Positions 23,602 to 32,251 of a stretch of 59,848 nt of DNA are shown here, in pieces. The notes below the pieces were generated by a model. That model was given only the letters and a program-made list of their open reading frames with translations, was not told the DNA's origin and made no database searches. The first letter of the stretch is position 1, and each line of letters starts with the position of its first letter. The stretch comes from JBOFFC01 sp051648405 (lineage in GTDB: Bacteria > Planctomycetota > Planctomycetia > Pirellulales > Lacipirellulaceae), in the NCBI GenBank assembly GCA_051648405.1, contig JBOFFC010000048.1, positions 1 through 59,848 of the forward strand. Direction: 5' to 3'. The position numbers and the translations under genes are program-made.

Positions 23602-25959
23602 ATGCACCGATCGCCACCCGCGACCCCCCTGCCGCTGGGCCGCGCTAGCGGTGCGTTCGCTACGGCCCTGTGGGTCGCGCTCGTCGCGTTCTCGGCCGCC
23701 GCGGCAGACGAGCCGGTCGCCAAGCCCGACGCGCAAGCGGGCGACGATAGCGGTGACGTTGGCGGGCCCACCGCTGCGCGAAGCGCCGCCTTGCTGCGTG
23801 TGCGTTTGCCGCTGGTCGGAGACGCCGACCGTGTTGTCGAGTCGCGCGTGCTTCGGGCGGTCGAGCGGCTCTCCGCCAGCCGCGTCGCGGGAGACGATCG
23901 CCGCCCGCTCTTAGTGCTCGAGTTCGTCCCCGCAACGGCCGGCTCGCCGACGGAGTTCGAGCGGGCCCTGCGGATCGCCCGCTTCCTGGTCAGCGACCGC
24001 GTGTCGGGGGTGAAGACGGTTGCGTACCTGCCGAAGTCGATCGAGGGGCACGCGGTCCTCGCCGTTCTGGCCTGCGAGGAGGTCGCGATGGCGCCCGAGG
24101 CCGAGCTCGGCCGCGCGGGGGCCAGCGAAGACCCGGCCCAGCCGCTCGAGCCGGGCGTGCGGGCCATGTACCAGCAGATCGCCGAGTCGCGGCGGACCGT
24201 GCCGACGGCGGTCGCGATCGCGATGGTCGATCGCGACGCCGAGCTCGTCCGCGTCGAGACCGACGGCGGGACCGAGCTCGTGCTGGGGAGCGACCTCGGG
24301 GCGCTCGCCAAAGAACGGACCGTCGTAAGTCAGACGCCGCTGTCCGCCGCCGGCGAGCAGGCGCAATTCACCGGGCGCCTGGCGCGCGAGTTGGGGTTCG
24401 TCCAACTGCTCGCCGCCGACCGCGAGGCGCTCGCCCGCGCGCTCGCGGTGCCGGCCGATCGGCTGCTCGAGGATCAGTCGCTCGTCGATGAGTGGCGTCC
24501 GGTGATGATCGACCTCGACGGCCCGATCAGCCAGCGATCCGTACGCCGGTTCGAGACGCTGCTGGCGACCGAGCTCGACTCCCGGCGTGTGAACTGGATC
24601 GGCGTGCGGATCGACAGCTCGGGGGGGGATTGGCCGGCCGCGCTGCGACTCGCGCAGACGCTGGCCGAGCTCCGCCAGGGGGAAGCGCGGACGGTCGCCT
24701 ACGTCGCGCGGCGCGCCGAAGGGCCGGCGGCGCTCGTCGCGCTGGCCTGCGAGCAGCTCGTGATGCACAAGCAGGCCCTCGTCGTGGGGGACCGCTGGGA
24801 CCCGGCCGACGACCCGCGCGAGAACGAGGTTCGCCTCGAGCAGGGCGACGACGCGCCCGAGCGGGAGGCGGCCGCCCCGCGCGATGGCGAGCCGCCCGCG
24901 GTCCAGCCGGCTCAGGCCGAGCAGATCGGCGCCGCGGTGGCGACCATCCGCGACACGCTCGCCCCCGCGACGGGTCGGAGCTGGTCGCTGCTCGCGGCGA
25001 CGGTCGATCCGCGGCTCGAAGTCACTCGGTACGCGAACCGTCGGACGACGGAGGTCCGGCCGCTCTCGGCCGAAGAGCTCGCCGAGCTCCCCGACCGCGA
25101 CGACTGGCGTCGCCAGGACTCCGTCACCGAGGGGGGCAAACCGCTGTCGCTGAGCGGCGACCGCGCGGCCGAGCTCGGGTTCGCCTGGCAGACCGTCGAG
25201 CGTATCGACGACGTCGCGGCGCTGTACGGCTTCGCCGAGGTCCCCCCCACTGCCGAGATGTCCGGGGCGCTCGAACTGGTCGAGGCGCTCGCCCACCCCG
25301 GCTTCGCGGCGCTGCTGCTCGTGATCGGCGTGGTCGGCATCTACATCGAGCTCAGCGCGCCGGGGATCGGCCTCGGGGGGTTCATCTCGGCGGTCGCGTT
25401 CCTGCTGTTCTTCTGGAGCAAGTTCCTCGACGGGACCGCCGACTGGCTCGAGGTGTTGTTGTTCGTCGTCGGCGTCGTGTTCGTGCTGATGGAGCTGCTG
25501 GTGCTCCCCGGGTTGGGCGTGTTCGGGTTCGGCGGGATGCTGATGGTGCTGGCGTCGCTGGTCCTCGCCGGGCAGACGTTCCTGTTCCCCAAGACCGAGG
25601 CGCAGCTCACCGAGCTCCGCGACTCGCTGGGGATGCTGGCCGGGGCCGCCGTCGGCTGCATCGCCGCGGGGGTCGCGCTGCGTAGCTACCTGCCGTACAA
25701 CCCGCTCTTCCGCCGCGCGGTGCTGATGCCCCCCGACGAAGCGGACCGCATCGAGCTCGACCGCCGCGAGCTGATGGCCGACTACGAGCACCTCGTGGGG
25801 CAATCGGGCGTGGCGATGACCCCGCTGCTCCCGGCGGGGCGAGCCGAGGTCGCCGGCGAGCTGATCGACGTGATCGCCGACGGCCAGGTGATCGAGCGCG
25901 GCGAGCGGGTCGTCGTCGTTTCGGCCCACGCCACCCGCGTCGTCGTGCGCAGGGCCTAG
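23602..25959 (+). CDS. NfeD/SppA-ClpP-like membrane protein, long form
   Basis: A 785-residue protein with a signal peptide (residues about 1-35), two successive ClpP/crotonase-like domains (roughly 60-290 and 300-540), a block of four or so membrane helices (about 570-680; LLLVIGVVGIYIELSAPGIG) and a C-terminal NfeD-type OB fold ending VVSAHATRVVVRR. In long NfeD proteases a Ser in an AASAG-like loop and a Lys form the active site; here the two loops read EGHAVLAVLACEE and EGPAALVALACEQ, with no Ser, so both protease domains look inactive. It begins a cluster with a short NfeD protein and a flotillin and probably organises membrane domains. Confidence 0.85.
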   Translation: MHRSPPATPLPLGRASGAFATALWVALVAFSAAAADEPVAKPDAQAGDDSGDVGGPTAARSAALLRVRLPLVGDADRVVESRVLRAVERLSASRVAGDDRRPLLVLEFVPATAGSPTEFERALRIARFLVSDRVSGVKTVAYLPKSIEGHAVLAVLACEEVAMAPEAELGRAGASEDPAQPLEPGVRAMYQQIAESRRTVPTAVAIAMVDRDAELVRVETDGGTELVLGSDLGALAKERTVVSQTPLSAAGEQAQFTGRLARELGFVQLLAADREALARALAVPADRLLEDQSLVDEWRPVMIDLDGPISQRSVRRFETLLATELDSRRVNWIGVRIDSSGGDWPAALRLAQTLAELRQGEARTVAYVARRAEGPAALVALACEQLVMHKQALVVGDRWDPADDPRENEVRLEQGDDAPEREAAAPRDGEPPAVQPAQAEQIGAAVATIRDTLAPATGRSWSLLAATVDPRLEVTRYANRRTTEVRPLSAEELAELPDRDDWRRQDSVTEGGKPLSLSGDRAAELGFAWQTVERIDDVAALYGFAEVPPTAEMSGALELVEALAHPGFAALLLVIGVVGIYIELSAPGIGLGGFISAVAFLLFFWSKFLDGTADWLEVLLFVVGVVFVLMELLVLPGLGVFGFGGMLMVLASLVLAGQTFLFPKTEAQLTELRDSLGMLAGAAVGCIAAGVALRSYLPYNPLFRRAVLMPPDEADRIELDRRELMADYEHLVGQSGVAMTPLLPAGRAEVAGELIDVIADGQVIERGERVVVVSAHATRVVVRRA

Positions 25960-26097
25960 CGGGGCTCTACAGCCGACCCGACGGCCCCGGGGTGATCGCT
26001 GGCTGCCGATCGGCGGGTACAATGCCAATACGGGCCGAGCGAGAGGCCTGCTGCCGCATCGGCGTTCGTCCGCGTTACCCCCGTGGTTGCTTTTCCG

Positions 26098-26718
26098 ATG
26101 AACTTGTTTGACGAGTACTCGCTCGCCGTGCTGCTGACGGCGATCGGCTGCGCCTTGATCGTCGCCGAGGTGTTCTTCCCGTCGGCCGGGGTGATCGGCA
26201 CGTTCGCGGGCTTGTCGCTCGTGGCGGCGATTTACTTCGCCTTCCGGTATGGAGGGGTCCCGGGTGGCTTGGGGGTCGCCGGGTTCCAGGTCGTCGCCGT
26301 GCCGGTGCTCGCGTATTTGGCGTTCCAGATCCTGCCGCACACGCCGATGGGGCGGGTGCTGATCGGGTCCGCGCCGACCGCCGCCGAGGTGCTCCCCGAT
26401 GACCCGCGGCGGGCATTGGTTGGGGCGGTGGGGATCGCGCGGTCGAAGCTCCTCCCGTCGGGGGCCGTGGAGATCGACGGCCGGATGGTCGATTGCGTCA
26501 GCCAGAGTCAGGCGATCGACCCGGGGGAGTACGTGAAGGTCGTCGAGGTCCGCGCGAACCGCGTGATGGTCCGCCGCGCCGGGGCCGACGAGCGGCCGAC
26601 CCGCACCGTGGCGAGCACGCCCGAAGACCCGCTCGCCCGACCGGCCGACGAGCTTGGCCTCGAGGACTTCGACCTCGGCGAACCTTCGGGGCGTGCGCCG
26701 GGCGGGCCGGTGGGGTGA
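26098..26718 (+). CDS. Short NfeD-family protein
   Basis: A 206-residue protein with membrane helices at about 10-100 (LAVLLTAIGCALIVAEVFFP and VIGTFAGLSLVAAIYFAF) and a C-terminal OB fold (GAVGIARSKLLPSGAVEIDG, then YVKVVEVRANRVMVRR). The acidic tail is low complexity. Short NfeD proteins pair with SPFH proteins; this one lies between the long NfeD gene and a flotillin gene. Start ATG 26098 is favoured; GTG at 26083 is possible. Confidence 0.85.
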   Translation: MNLFDEYSLAVLLTAIGCALIVAEVFFPSAGVIGTFAGLSLVAAIYFAFRYGGVPGGLGVAGFQVVAVPVLAYLAFQILPHTPMGRVLIGSAPTAAEVLPDDPRRALVGAVGIARSKLLPSGAVEIDGRMVDCVSQSQAIDPGEYVKVVEVRANRVMVRRAGADERPTRTVASTPEDPLARPADELGLEDFDLGEPSGRAPGGPVG

Positions 26719-26857
26719 CGGGCGTGGTGCATCGGGAGGCGGCGCGCCCCTCGCTTGCTTGAATCCGCGGCGCCCCCCCTCTACAACGACGGGGCCCCGA
26801 CAACGACGGGGCGTTCCGAATCATTCCGTCGCCGTTCTTCAGCAGCACCCCGCACGC

Positions 26858-27898
26858 ATGACGACGCTCCCCCTCGCTCAGGGCATCTTCGCCGACGGCC
26901 GCGTGGTGATCGTGACCGCGATCGTCGCGCTGATCTTCATGCTCGCGGCGTTCGCCGTCCTGGCGCGGTACTTCCGGCTGTGGATCCAGTCCGTCACCAC
27001 CGGCGCCGGGATCAGCATCTTCGACCTGTTGCGGATGACGTTCCGCAAGGTGAACCCGGCGGTGATCGTCCGCACGAAGATCATGGCGGTGCAGGCGGGC
27101 ATCACCGAGGACGAAGGGGTGACCACCCGGGCGCTCGAGGCCCACTACTTATCCGGCGGCAACGTGCCGCTGGTGATCCGCTCGATGATCGCCGCGCGGA
27201 AGGCGAAGATCATCGACCTCGACTTCAAGCGCGCGACGGCGATCGACCTCGCGGGTCGCAACATCCTCGAAGCGGTGCAGACGAGCGTCTACCCGCGCGT
27301 CATCGACTGCCCACCGAAGAACAGCAAAAGGCCGAGCCTCGACGCGATCGCCAAGGACGGCATCCAGCTCAAGGTGAAGGCCCGCGTGACGGTCCGCACG
27401 AACCTCGATCAGCTCATCGGCGGCGCCACCGAAGAGACGATCACCGCCCGCGTCGGCGAGGGGATCGTCAGCGCGATCGGCTCGGCCGAGAGCCACAAGG
27501 ACGTGCTCGCGAACCCCGACCGGATCTCGAAGGCGGTGCTCGCCCGGAAGCTCGATTCGCAGACGGCGTTCGAGATCGTCTCGATCGACATCGCCGACAT
27601 CGACGTCGGGGACAACATCGGGGCCCGGCTGCAAGCCGACCAAGCCGAGGCCGACACACGCGTCGCGCGGGCCCAGGCCGAAGGGCGCCGGGCGATGGCC
27701 GTCTCGCAAGAGCAAGAGAACATCGCCGGCATCGAAGAGATGCGCGCCAAGCTCGTCGAGGCCGAGGCCGAGATCCCCCGGGCGATGGCCGAGGCGTTCA
27801 CCAGCGGAAAGCTCGGCATCCTCGACTACTACAAGCTGCAGAACGTCCAGGCCGACACCGAGATGCGCGGCGCCATCGCCGGTTCTGGGTCGAAGTAG
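26858..27898 (+). CDS. floA: Flotillin-like protein FloA (SPFH)
   Basis: A 346-residue scaffold protein of functional membrane microdomains. An N-terminal hydrophobic segment (VVIVTAIVALIFMLAAFAVLA) is followed by the SPFH core typical of FloA/YqfA: RMTFRKVNPAVIVRTKIMAVQAG, ALEAHYLSGGNVPLVIRSMIAA and IDIADIDVGDNIGARLQ, then an Ala/Glu-rich coiled coil and LGILDYYKLQNVQADTEMR. Length equals the Bacillus protein. The start is the ATG at 26858. Two NfeD genes upstream and a single-helix protein downstream form an apparent operon. Confidence 0.95.
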   Translation: MTTLPLAQGIFADGRVVIVTAIVALIFMLAAFAVLARYFRLWIQSVTTGAGISIFDLLRMTFRKVNPAVIVRTKIMAVQAGITEDEGVTTRALEAHYLSGGNVPLVIRSMIAARKAKIIDLDFKRATAIDLAGRNILEAVQTSVYPRVIDCPPKNSKRPSLDAIAKDGIQLKVKARVTVRTNLDQLIGGATEETITARVGEGIVSAIGSAESHKDVLANPDRISKAVLARKLDSQTAFEIVSIDIADIDVGDNIGARLQADQAEADTRVARAQAEGRRAMAVSQEQENIAGIEEMRAKLVEAEAEIPRAMAEAFTSGKLGILDYYKLQNVQADTEMRGAIAGSGSK

Positions 27899-27917
27899 CC
27901 TCGCTTGGAGCCCGTCA

Positions 27918-28733
27918 GTGCAAATCCCGATACCTTCACTGCCGCTCGCGTTGCTGGAGGGCCTCGGCCCGCTGCTGCTGCTGGTGTTCTGGATCGTCCG
28001 CCAGGTGATGGTGGCCTCGGCGGAGCAGAAGGAACGCAAGCGTCAGGCCGACGAGGCCCGTATCGACGCCCCGTTTGGCGAGGCCCCGCGGCCGGTCCGC
28101 GGGCCCGTCGTCGTGGTCGCCCCGCCGGTTCAGCGCCCCGCCAACGCCCAAGTCGGCCAACGGCCGGCCGGCGGGCAAGCGGACCTCCGCAACGAGATCG
28201 AGGCGTTCCTGCGTCAAATCGGCCAACCCCCCGAGAGCGCGGCGGGGGAACCGTCGCCCGCCTCGTCGTCAGAGCCCCGGCAGCAACGGCCGCGTCGCGA
28301 GCGCGAGACGATTGGCGAGGCGCAGCGCCGGTCGAAGCAATCGGCTGCCAACAAATCCGCCGCGGCCGCGGCGAGTACCGCCGCCACCGACGGGCGAGAC
28401 GCGGAGTCCGTTGGCTCGGATCGCACCGAAGCGGCGCGGGCCGCGATCCGCCGCCCGCAGAGCCACCTCGCCGAGCAGGCGGCCCACCTCGGCGAACGGA
28501 TTGCGCAGACCGACGAGCGCGCCGCCGAGCGGGTCCATCAGAAGTTCGACCACCCCCTCGGGCGACTGTCCGCCACCGCCGACACGTCCGCTACGCCGAC
28601 GCCGGCGGGGGGGGCGGGACAAGCGGGCCAGAGCACCGCCGCCCGCCTCCGCGAGCGGTTGGCTTCACCCGCCGGCATGCGCGAGGCGATTATCCTCAAC
28701 GAAGTTCTCGCGCGACCGATCGACCGCTGGTAG
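27918..28733 (+). CDS. Single-span membrane protein of unknown function
   Basis: A 271-residue protein starting at a GTG 20 bases after floA, so probably co-translated with it. One membrane helix is near the N-terminus (LEGLGPLLLLVFWIVRQVM). The rest is hydrophilic and low complexity, rich in Ala, Arg, Gln and Pro, with a short helical piece (LRNEIEAFLRQIGQ) and a conserved-looking C-terminus (SPAGMREAIILNEVLARPI). Proteins ending in a REAIILNEVL-like motif follow flotillin genes in planctomycetes, but no function can be assigned. It may be a client or anchor of the flotillin platform. Confidence 0.75.
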   Translation: MQIPIPSLPLALLEGLGPLLLLVFWIVRQVMVASAEQKERKRQADEARIDAPFGEAPRPVRGPVVVVAPPVQRPANAQVGQRPAGGQADLRNEIEAFLRQIGQPPESAAGEPSPASSSEPRQQRPRRERETIGEAQRRSKQSAANKSAAAAASTAATDGRDAESVGSDRTEAARAAIRRPQSHLAEQAAHLGERIAQTDERAAERVHQKFDHPLGRLSATADTSATPTPAGGAGQAGQSTAARLRERLASPAGMREAIILNEVLARPIDRW

Positions 28734-28789
28734 GCCAGGCCGCTACAGGTCGAACCGACAACGCACCGCGAACGTACCGGAATCCGACG

Positions 28790-29017
28790 ATGCCCCTCTA
28801 CGAATACCAATGCCGCGACTGCGAGACGCAGGTAGAGCTGCTGGTGCGGAGTTCCGACGAGTCCCCCGAGTGCCCCGCGTGCGGGAGCGCAAGGCTCCTG
28901 AAGCTGCTGAGTGTCACGGCCGCCGCGCACACGGGGTCGGCGACCCCGGGGGCCTCGGGCCAGTCACCGGGGGGTGGGGGTTGCGGCGGGGGCTGCGCCT
29001 GCCACCCAAGGGGCTGA
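28790..29017 (+). CDS. FmdB-family zinc-ribbon protein
   Basis: A 75-residue protein: MPLYEYQCRDC at the N-terminus, then ECPACGS, giving a four-cysteine zinc site (C8, C11, C28, C31). This is the FmdB putative regulatory family. A glycine/cysteine-rich tail (GGGGCGGGCACHP) follows. The ATG at 28790 is chosen since MPLYEY is the family start. The stop codon falls inside a tandem repeat. Confidence 0.9.
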   Translation: MPLYEYQCRDCETQVELLVRSSDESPECPACGSARLLKLLSVTAAAHTGSATPGASGQSPGGGGCGGGCACHPRG

Positions 29018-29046
29018 GGGGCCTGCCACCCACGGGGCTGATGGGC
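28999..29046 (+). repeat. Imperfect 24-base tandem repeat at a gene 3' end
   Basis: CTGCCACCCAAGGGGCTGAG is repeated 24 bases later as CTGCCACCCACGGGGCTGAT, and a decayed third unit continues. The fmdB-like stop codon (29015-29017) lies in the first unit. Confidence 0.65.
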
Positions 29047-29347
29047 TTGCCCCCGCGGGGCCGACGGTCGTCGCAGGCGTCCGATCCGTCACAGGCGTGC
29101 GCGCAAAGGCCTATCGCCGACGGGTTTGCGTAAACCGCTTAAATTGACACGCTTTTCCTGGCCTGACTATACTGCCCAAACGTCCGCGAAGGCGTGATAG
29201 CGGCCGGTCGCTTCGGCCCCGCACCGCCCCCCTCGCAGACCGCCCACCCAGCTACACCCCGGGGTGTCGGTCGCTCCCGAGCCGCATCGGCCTCGGGTCG
29301 CCGCCTCTCCGACGCGGCGCCAGCAGCCGCCAGGAACCACAAGACCG

Positions 29348-30187
29348 ATGAAACTCCTCGGCCAAATCTTCGTCGTCGCCCTGCTGGTCCTGAGCTGCGT
29401 GTTCATGGGCCTGGCGATGGCGGTCTACTCCGCGCACCGCAACTGGCGCCTAGAAGCCGAGACGGCCCAGAAGAACCTCAACGAGGCGCGGGCGCAGTTT
29501 GCGACGCTGCAGGAGAACTTCAACCGCCTCGAAGAGCAATCGAAGGCCGAGGTCGAAGCGCAGCTGCAGCAGGTCCGCAAGCTGGAGAGCGAACGGGTCC
29601 GCCTGGTCGAACGCAACACAACCACGCAGGCGCAGGTCGATGAGCTCCGCGAACGGGAGCGAGAGTCGATCGCGGCCGTCAACGCCACACAACAAAACAA
29701 CGACCGCTTGGCGGTCGAGGTTGTCTCGCTCCGCGGAGAGATCCGCGAGAACCAGTCGGCCAAGGACCGCTTCTGGGACACGGCGCTCGAGGCGACCGAG
29801 AACCTACAGTCGCTCCGCAACGACCTCGAGACGGCCGTCGAGCGCAACCGCGACCTGGTGGCCGACACCGGCCGGATGGCGAGCCTGCTCGAGTCGAACG
29901 GGCTCGACCCCAAGACGCCGGTCGATGACATCACCCCCCGGGTCGATGGCTTCGTCAGCCGCACCCAGCGCAAGGGGGGTGTGCAATTGGTCGAGGTCAG
30001 CATCGGCTCGGATGACGGCCTGCGGGTCGGTCAGACGGTCGAGGTCTTCCACGAGACCAAGTACAAGGGGCGCATCGAGATCCTCAAGACGGCGCCGGAC
30101 CGCGCCGTCGGCCGCGTAGACGTCCGCTACCAGCAAGGCCCGATCCAGGAGGGCGACCGTGTCGCAACTCGACTCAAGCTCAGTTAG
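29348..30187 (+). CDS. Membrane-anchored coiled-coil protein
   Basis: A 279-residue protein. One N-terminal membrane helix (IFVVALLVLSCVFMGLAMAVY) is followed by a long coiled coil, residues about 30-190 (NWRLEAETAQKNLNEARAQF and on, Glu/Gln/Arg-rich). The C-terminal 75 residues form a small beta domain (VDGFVSRTQRKGGVQLVEVS, then LRVGQTVEVFHETKYKGRIEIL). The layout recalls the MreC arrangement of helix, coiled coil and beta barrels, but the sequence is planctomycete-type and unassigned. The start is the ATG at 29348. The last 29 bases overlap the next small gene. Confidence 0.8.
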   Translation: MKLLGQIFVVALLVLSCVFMGLAMAVYSAHRNWRLEAETAQKNLNEARAQFATLQENFNRLEEQSKAEVEAQLQQVRKLESERVRLVERNTTTQAQVDELRERERESIAAVNATQQNNDRLAVEVVSLRGEIRENQSAKDRFWDTALEATENLQSLRNDLETAVERNRDLVADTGRMASLLESNGLDPKTPVDDITPRVDGFVSRTQRKGGVQLVEVSIGSDDGLRVGQTVEVFHETKYKGRIEILKTAPDRAVGRVDVRYQQGPIQEGDRVATRLKLS

Positions 30188-30317
30188 TACGCCGCGGGGC
30201 GTGATCGCGAAGAAGCCCCCGACGTCGATCTACACGGTGCTGCTGATCGTCGCCACGCTCGCGATGGCGATCGGCTGCATCTTCCTGGCCCTCGAGCGGG
30301 CGCGGTACGGCGTCTGA
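30159..30317 (+). CDS. Small membrane protein (52 residues)
   Basis: Starts at GTG 30159 with AGGAGGG seven bases upstream, inside the coiled-coil gene in another frame, overlapping by 29 bases. The product has a hydrophilic N-terminus (SQLDSSSVSTPRGVIAKK), one membrane helix (SIYTVLLIVATLAMAIGCIF) and a short basic tail. The strong ribosome site, overlap and clean membrane span argue that it is real and translationally coupled. It is probably a partner of the coiled-coil protein. Confidence 0.7.
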   Translation: MSQLDSSSVSTPRGVIAKKPPTSIYTVLLIVATLAMAIGCIFLALERARYGV

Positions 30318-30362
30318 TACGCACGACCGGGTCCGGCGTTGCGCCCGAGCAACCTCGTAAAG

Positions 30363-30404
30363 CAAGAAACGCGTGGCCCCCCGAGAGGGACCACGCGTTT
30401 CTTG
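30363..30404. terminator. Bidirectional terminator between a small gene and tRNA-Leu
   Basis: A 14-base stem (30363-30376 CAAGAAACGCGTGG with 30391-30404) and a 14-base loop. On the plus strand TTTCTTGTTGGGG forms the right side, while the minus strand also ends in a T-rich stretch. It lies between the convergent small membrane protein gene and the tRNA gene. Confidence 0.75.
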
Positions 30405-30621
30405 TTGGGGTGGGAGAGTTCTTTCCGACCGAGGCGCTTGTGCAGCGTTATCGCACGATCGCGACGTTCATCGAGACCGCGGAGCAGGGGGGGGAGGGAA
30501 TCGCGAGCAACGAAACCCCGTCTGCCGCCGCATCGCCCGCTCGGGAACTCGTCGAACCTCGCCGGGTGGCGAGGACAACGCGAAACCGTCGCGGCCGATC
30601 TACTCAAACTCCTCCGACGGA

Positions 30622-30705
30622 TGGGCCCGACTGGAGTCGAACCAGCACGCCCTTGCGGGCACATGCCCCTCAAGCATGCGCGTCTGCCAATTTCGCCACG
30701 AGCCC
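30622..30705 (-). tRNA. tRNA-Leu (anticodon GAG)
   Basis: An 84-base class II tRNA with a long variable arm. The acceptor stem pairs GGGCTCG (30705-30699) with CGGGCCC (30623-30629), one G-U pair. The anticodon stem is CATGC/GCATG around loop TTGAGGG, giving anticodon GAG. The variable arm is TGCCCGCAAGGGCG and the T loop GGTTCGACTCC. CCA is not encoded. The window contains no other tRNA that could be seen. Confidence 0.95.
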
Positions 30706-30755
30706 GTCAAGCGACGACGTGTCCCGCGTAAGCCGGATCGATAGCCGCTTACGCT

Positions 30756-30783
30756 AGGATAACGACCGGGCGAGACGCGTCAA
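30756..30783 (-). promoter_or_regulatory. Promoter of tRNA-Leu
   Basis: On the minus strand TTGACG (30783-30778) and TATCCT (30761-30756) are 16 bases apart, about 45 bases upstream of the mature tRNA 5' end. Confidence 0.6.
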
Positions 30784-31066
30784 CCGGCTCAGGCCCGTGC
30801 GGGGGAGCAGTTTTCGGCTCTTGGGGGCGACCGGCGGCCCGGCCGCTTGATGGACAGCCCCGCCGCCGGGGGGCAGAATCAAGGTTGGAAAGGGAAGACG
30901 CTTCGGCGCGGTCCCCTCCGGGGGGTCGTGGCCGCCTCCGGGTGGAATACGGCCGCGGGCCCCGGGCGAACCCTTCCCAGGCGATCCTTGCGCGCCGTTC
31001 GCTGCGTGGGGAACGACAGCGCAGCTTCCGAAAGCACCCGCCCCCTTCAAGCCCCAGTCGATCCCG
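30784..31066. other. Spacer upstream of the DUF1559 gene
   Basis: A 283-base GC-rich spacer between the tRNA promoter and the DUF1559 gene. Only short GC inverted repeats were seen, and no gene. It probably carries the DUF1559 promoter, but no confident boxes could be placed. Confidence 0.5.
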
Positions 31067-32215
31067 ATGCGGCGACCCCTTCGCTTGTTCTTGCGTCGTT
31101 CCTACGCCGCGGGCTTCACCCTCGTCGAGCTGCTGGTGGTGATCGCCATCATCGGCACGCTGATGGGGCTGCTGCTGCCGGCCGTCCAGTCGGCCCGCGA
31201 GTCAGCGCGGGGGAACACCTGCCGGAACAACCTGAAGCAGCTTGCGGCGGCGATCACGCAGTACGACGGCGCCCAGCGGAAGCTGCCCGGCCTGGTGAAC
31301 GAGGTCCCCAACCCGGCGAGCCGGAACGCCGCGGAGATCCCGACCCAAGGGCGGCGGGCGAGCTGGGTCGTGATGCTGTTCCCCTACATCGAGCAAGCGC
31401 CGCTGTGGGACATCTGGAGCCAGAACTTCGACCTTCCGACGCCCGAGGCGCTGGCGACACTCGTCCCCGAGATCGACTCGTTCCAGTGCACCTCCGACCC
31501 CCCGGAAAGCCCGGGGACGCCCGCGAGCAGCTACGTCGCCAACGCCGGTCGCGCGCTGGGCGACCCGACCCGCGTCGCTCCGCTCTTACCGCGTGAGCGG
31601 GCGCCGAACGGGGCTTTTTTCGACCTCAACAAGAAGAACCGCTCGAACCCCTCCGGAAACGGCTGGCCGAACGTCGCCGATACCCGCGAGAACGAGGCGG
31701 TGATCCAGTCGAGCATCGACTACGTTCAAGGTGGTGACGGCGCGGGCAAGACGATGATGCTCAGCGAGAACATCCACGCGGTCTGGTACACCTACCCGTT
31801 CTCGGAGCCGATCGAGACGTCGGCCCCCTCGCCAGAAAACGTCCCCGACGCGCTCCACCACTTCGGCTTCGTCTGGCAGAACCAGCCGCAGACCGGGAGC
31901 GGGACCCAGTACACGAGCGGCGCCGAGACGATCCAGCTCGAAGCGGCTGACCAGCAGGTGAACGGCGCCCGCTTGCGGCCGACGGTCGAGGCGCTCGGCT
32001 GGATGGTCGAGGGGCTCGCGTTCCCGTCGAGCAACCACCCGCAATCGGTCAACATCGCCTACTTCGACGGCCGCGTGTCGTCGGCGGCGGGGGACATCCA
32101 GCCGCGCGTTTACGCGCAGCTGATGACGACCAAGAATAAGCGGTCGGATTTTGTCTTCAACAGCAAGCGCGACCGCGAGCTGAGCCAACCGAACGACCCC
32201 TCCGACCAGTTGTAA
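31067..32215 (+). CDS. DUF1559 pilin-like protein
   Basis: A 382-residue protein of the large planctomycete DUF1559 (SBP_bac_10) family. A type IV prepilin leader is present (RSYAAGFTLVELLVVIAIIG, cleaved before Phe), followed by the amphipathic helix LMGLLLPAVQSARESARGNTC, the N-N-L-K-Q-L box and the C-terminal NHPQSVNIAYFDGRV motif, the family's H-x9-DG signature. It would be processed by a prepilin peptidase and assembled into a pseudopilus or surface fibre. Many copies are usual per genome; this is the only one in the window. Confidence 0.95.
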   Translation: MRRPLRLFLRRSYAAGFTLVELLVVIAIIGTLMGLLLPAVQSARESARGNTCRNNLKQLAAAITQYDGAQRKLPGLVNEVPNPASRNAAEIPTQGRRASWVVMLFPYIEQAPLWDIWSQNFDLPTPEALATLVPEIDSFQCTSDPPESPGTPASSYVANAGRALGDPTRVAPLLPRERAPNGAFFDLNKKNRSNPSGNGWPNVADTRENEAVIQSSIDYVQGGDGAGKTMMLSENIHAVWYTYPFSEPIETSAPSPENVPDALHHFGFVWQNQPQTGSGTQYTSGAETIQLEAADQQVNGARLRPTVEALGWMVEGLAFPSSNHPQSVNIAYFDGRVSSAAGDIQPRVYAQLMTTKNKRSDFVFNSKRDRELSQPNDPSDQL

Positions 32216-32251
32216 CGTTGGACGCGGGCGAGCTTTCGCACCCGCTCGGCG

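Noticed and set aside
23911..26340. An 809-codon minus-strand open frame
   Set aside because: Antisense to the NfeD genes, which have clear domains, signal peptide and membrane helices.
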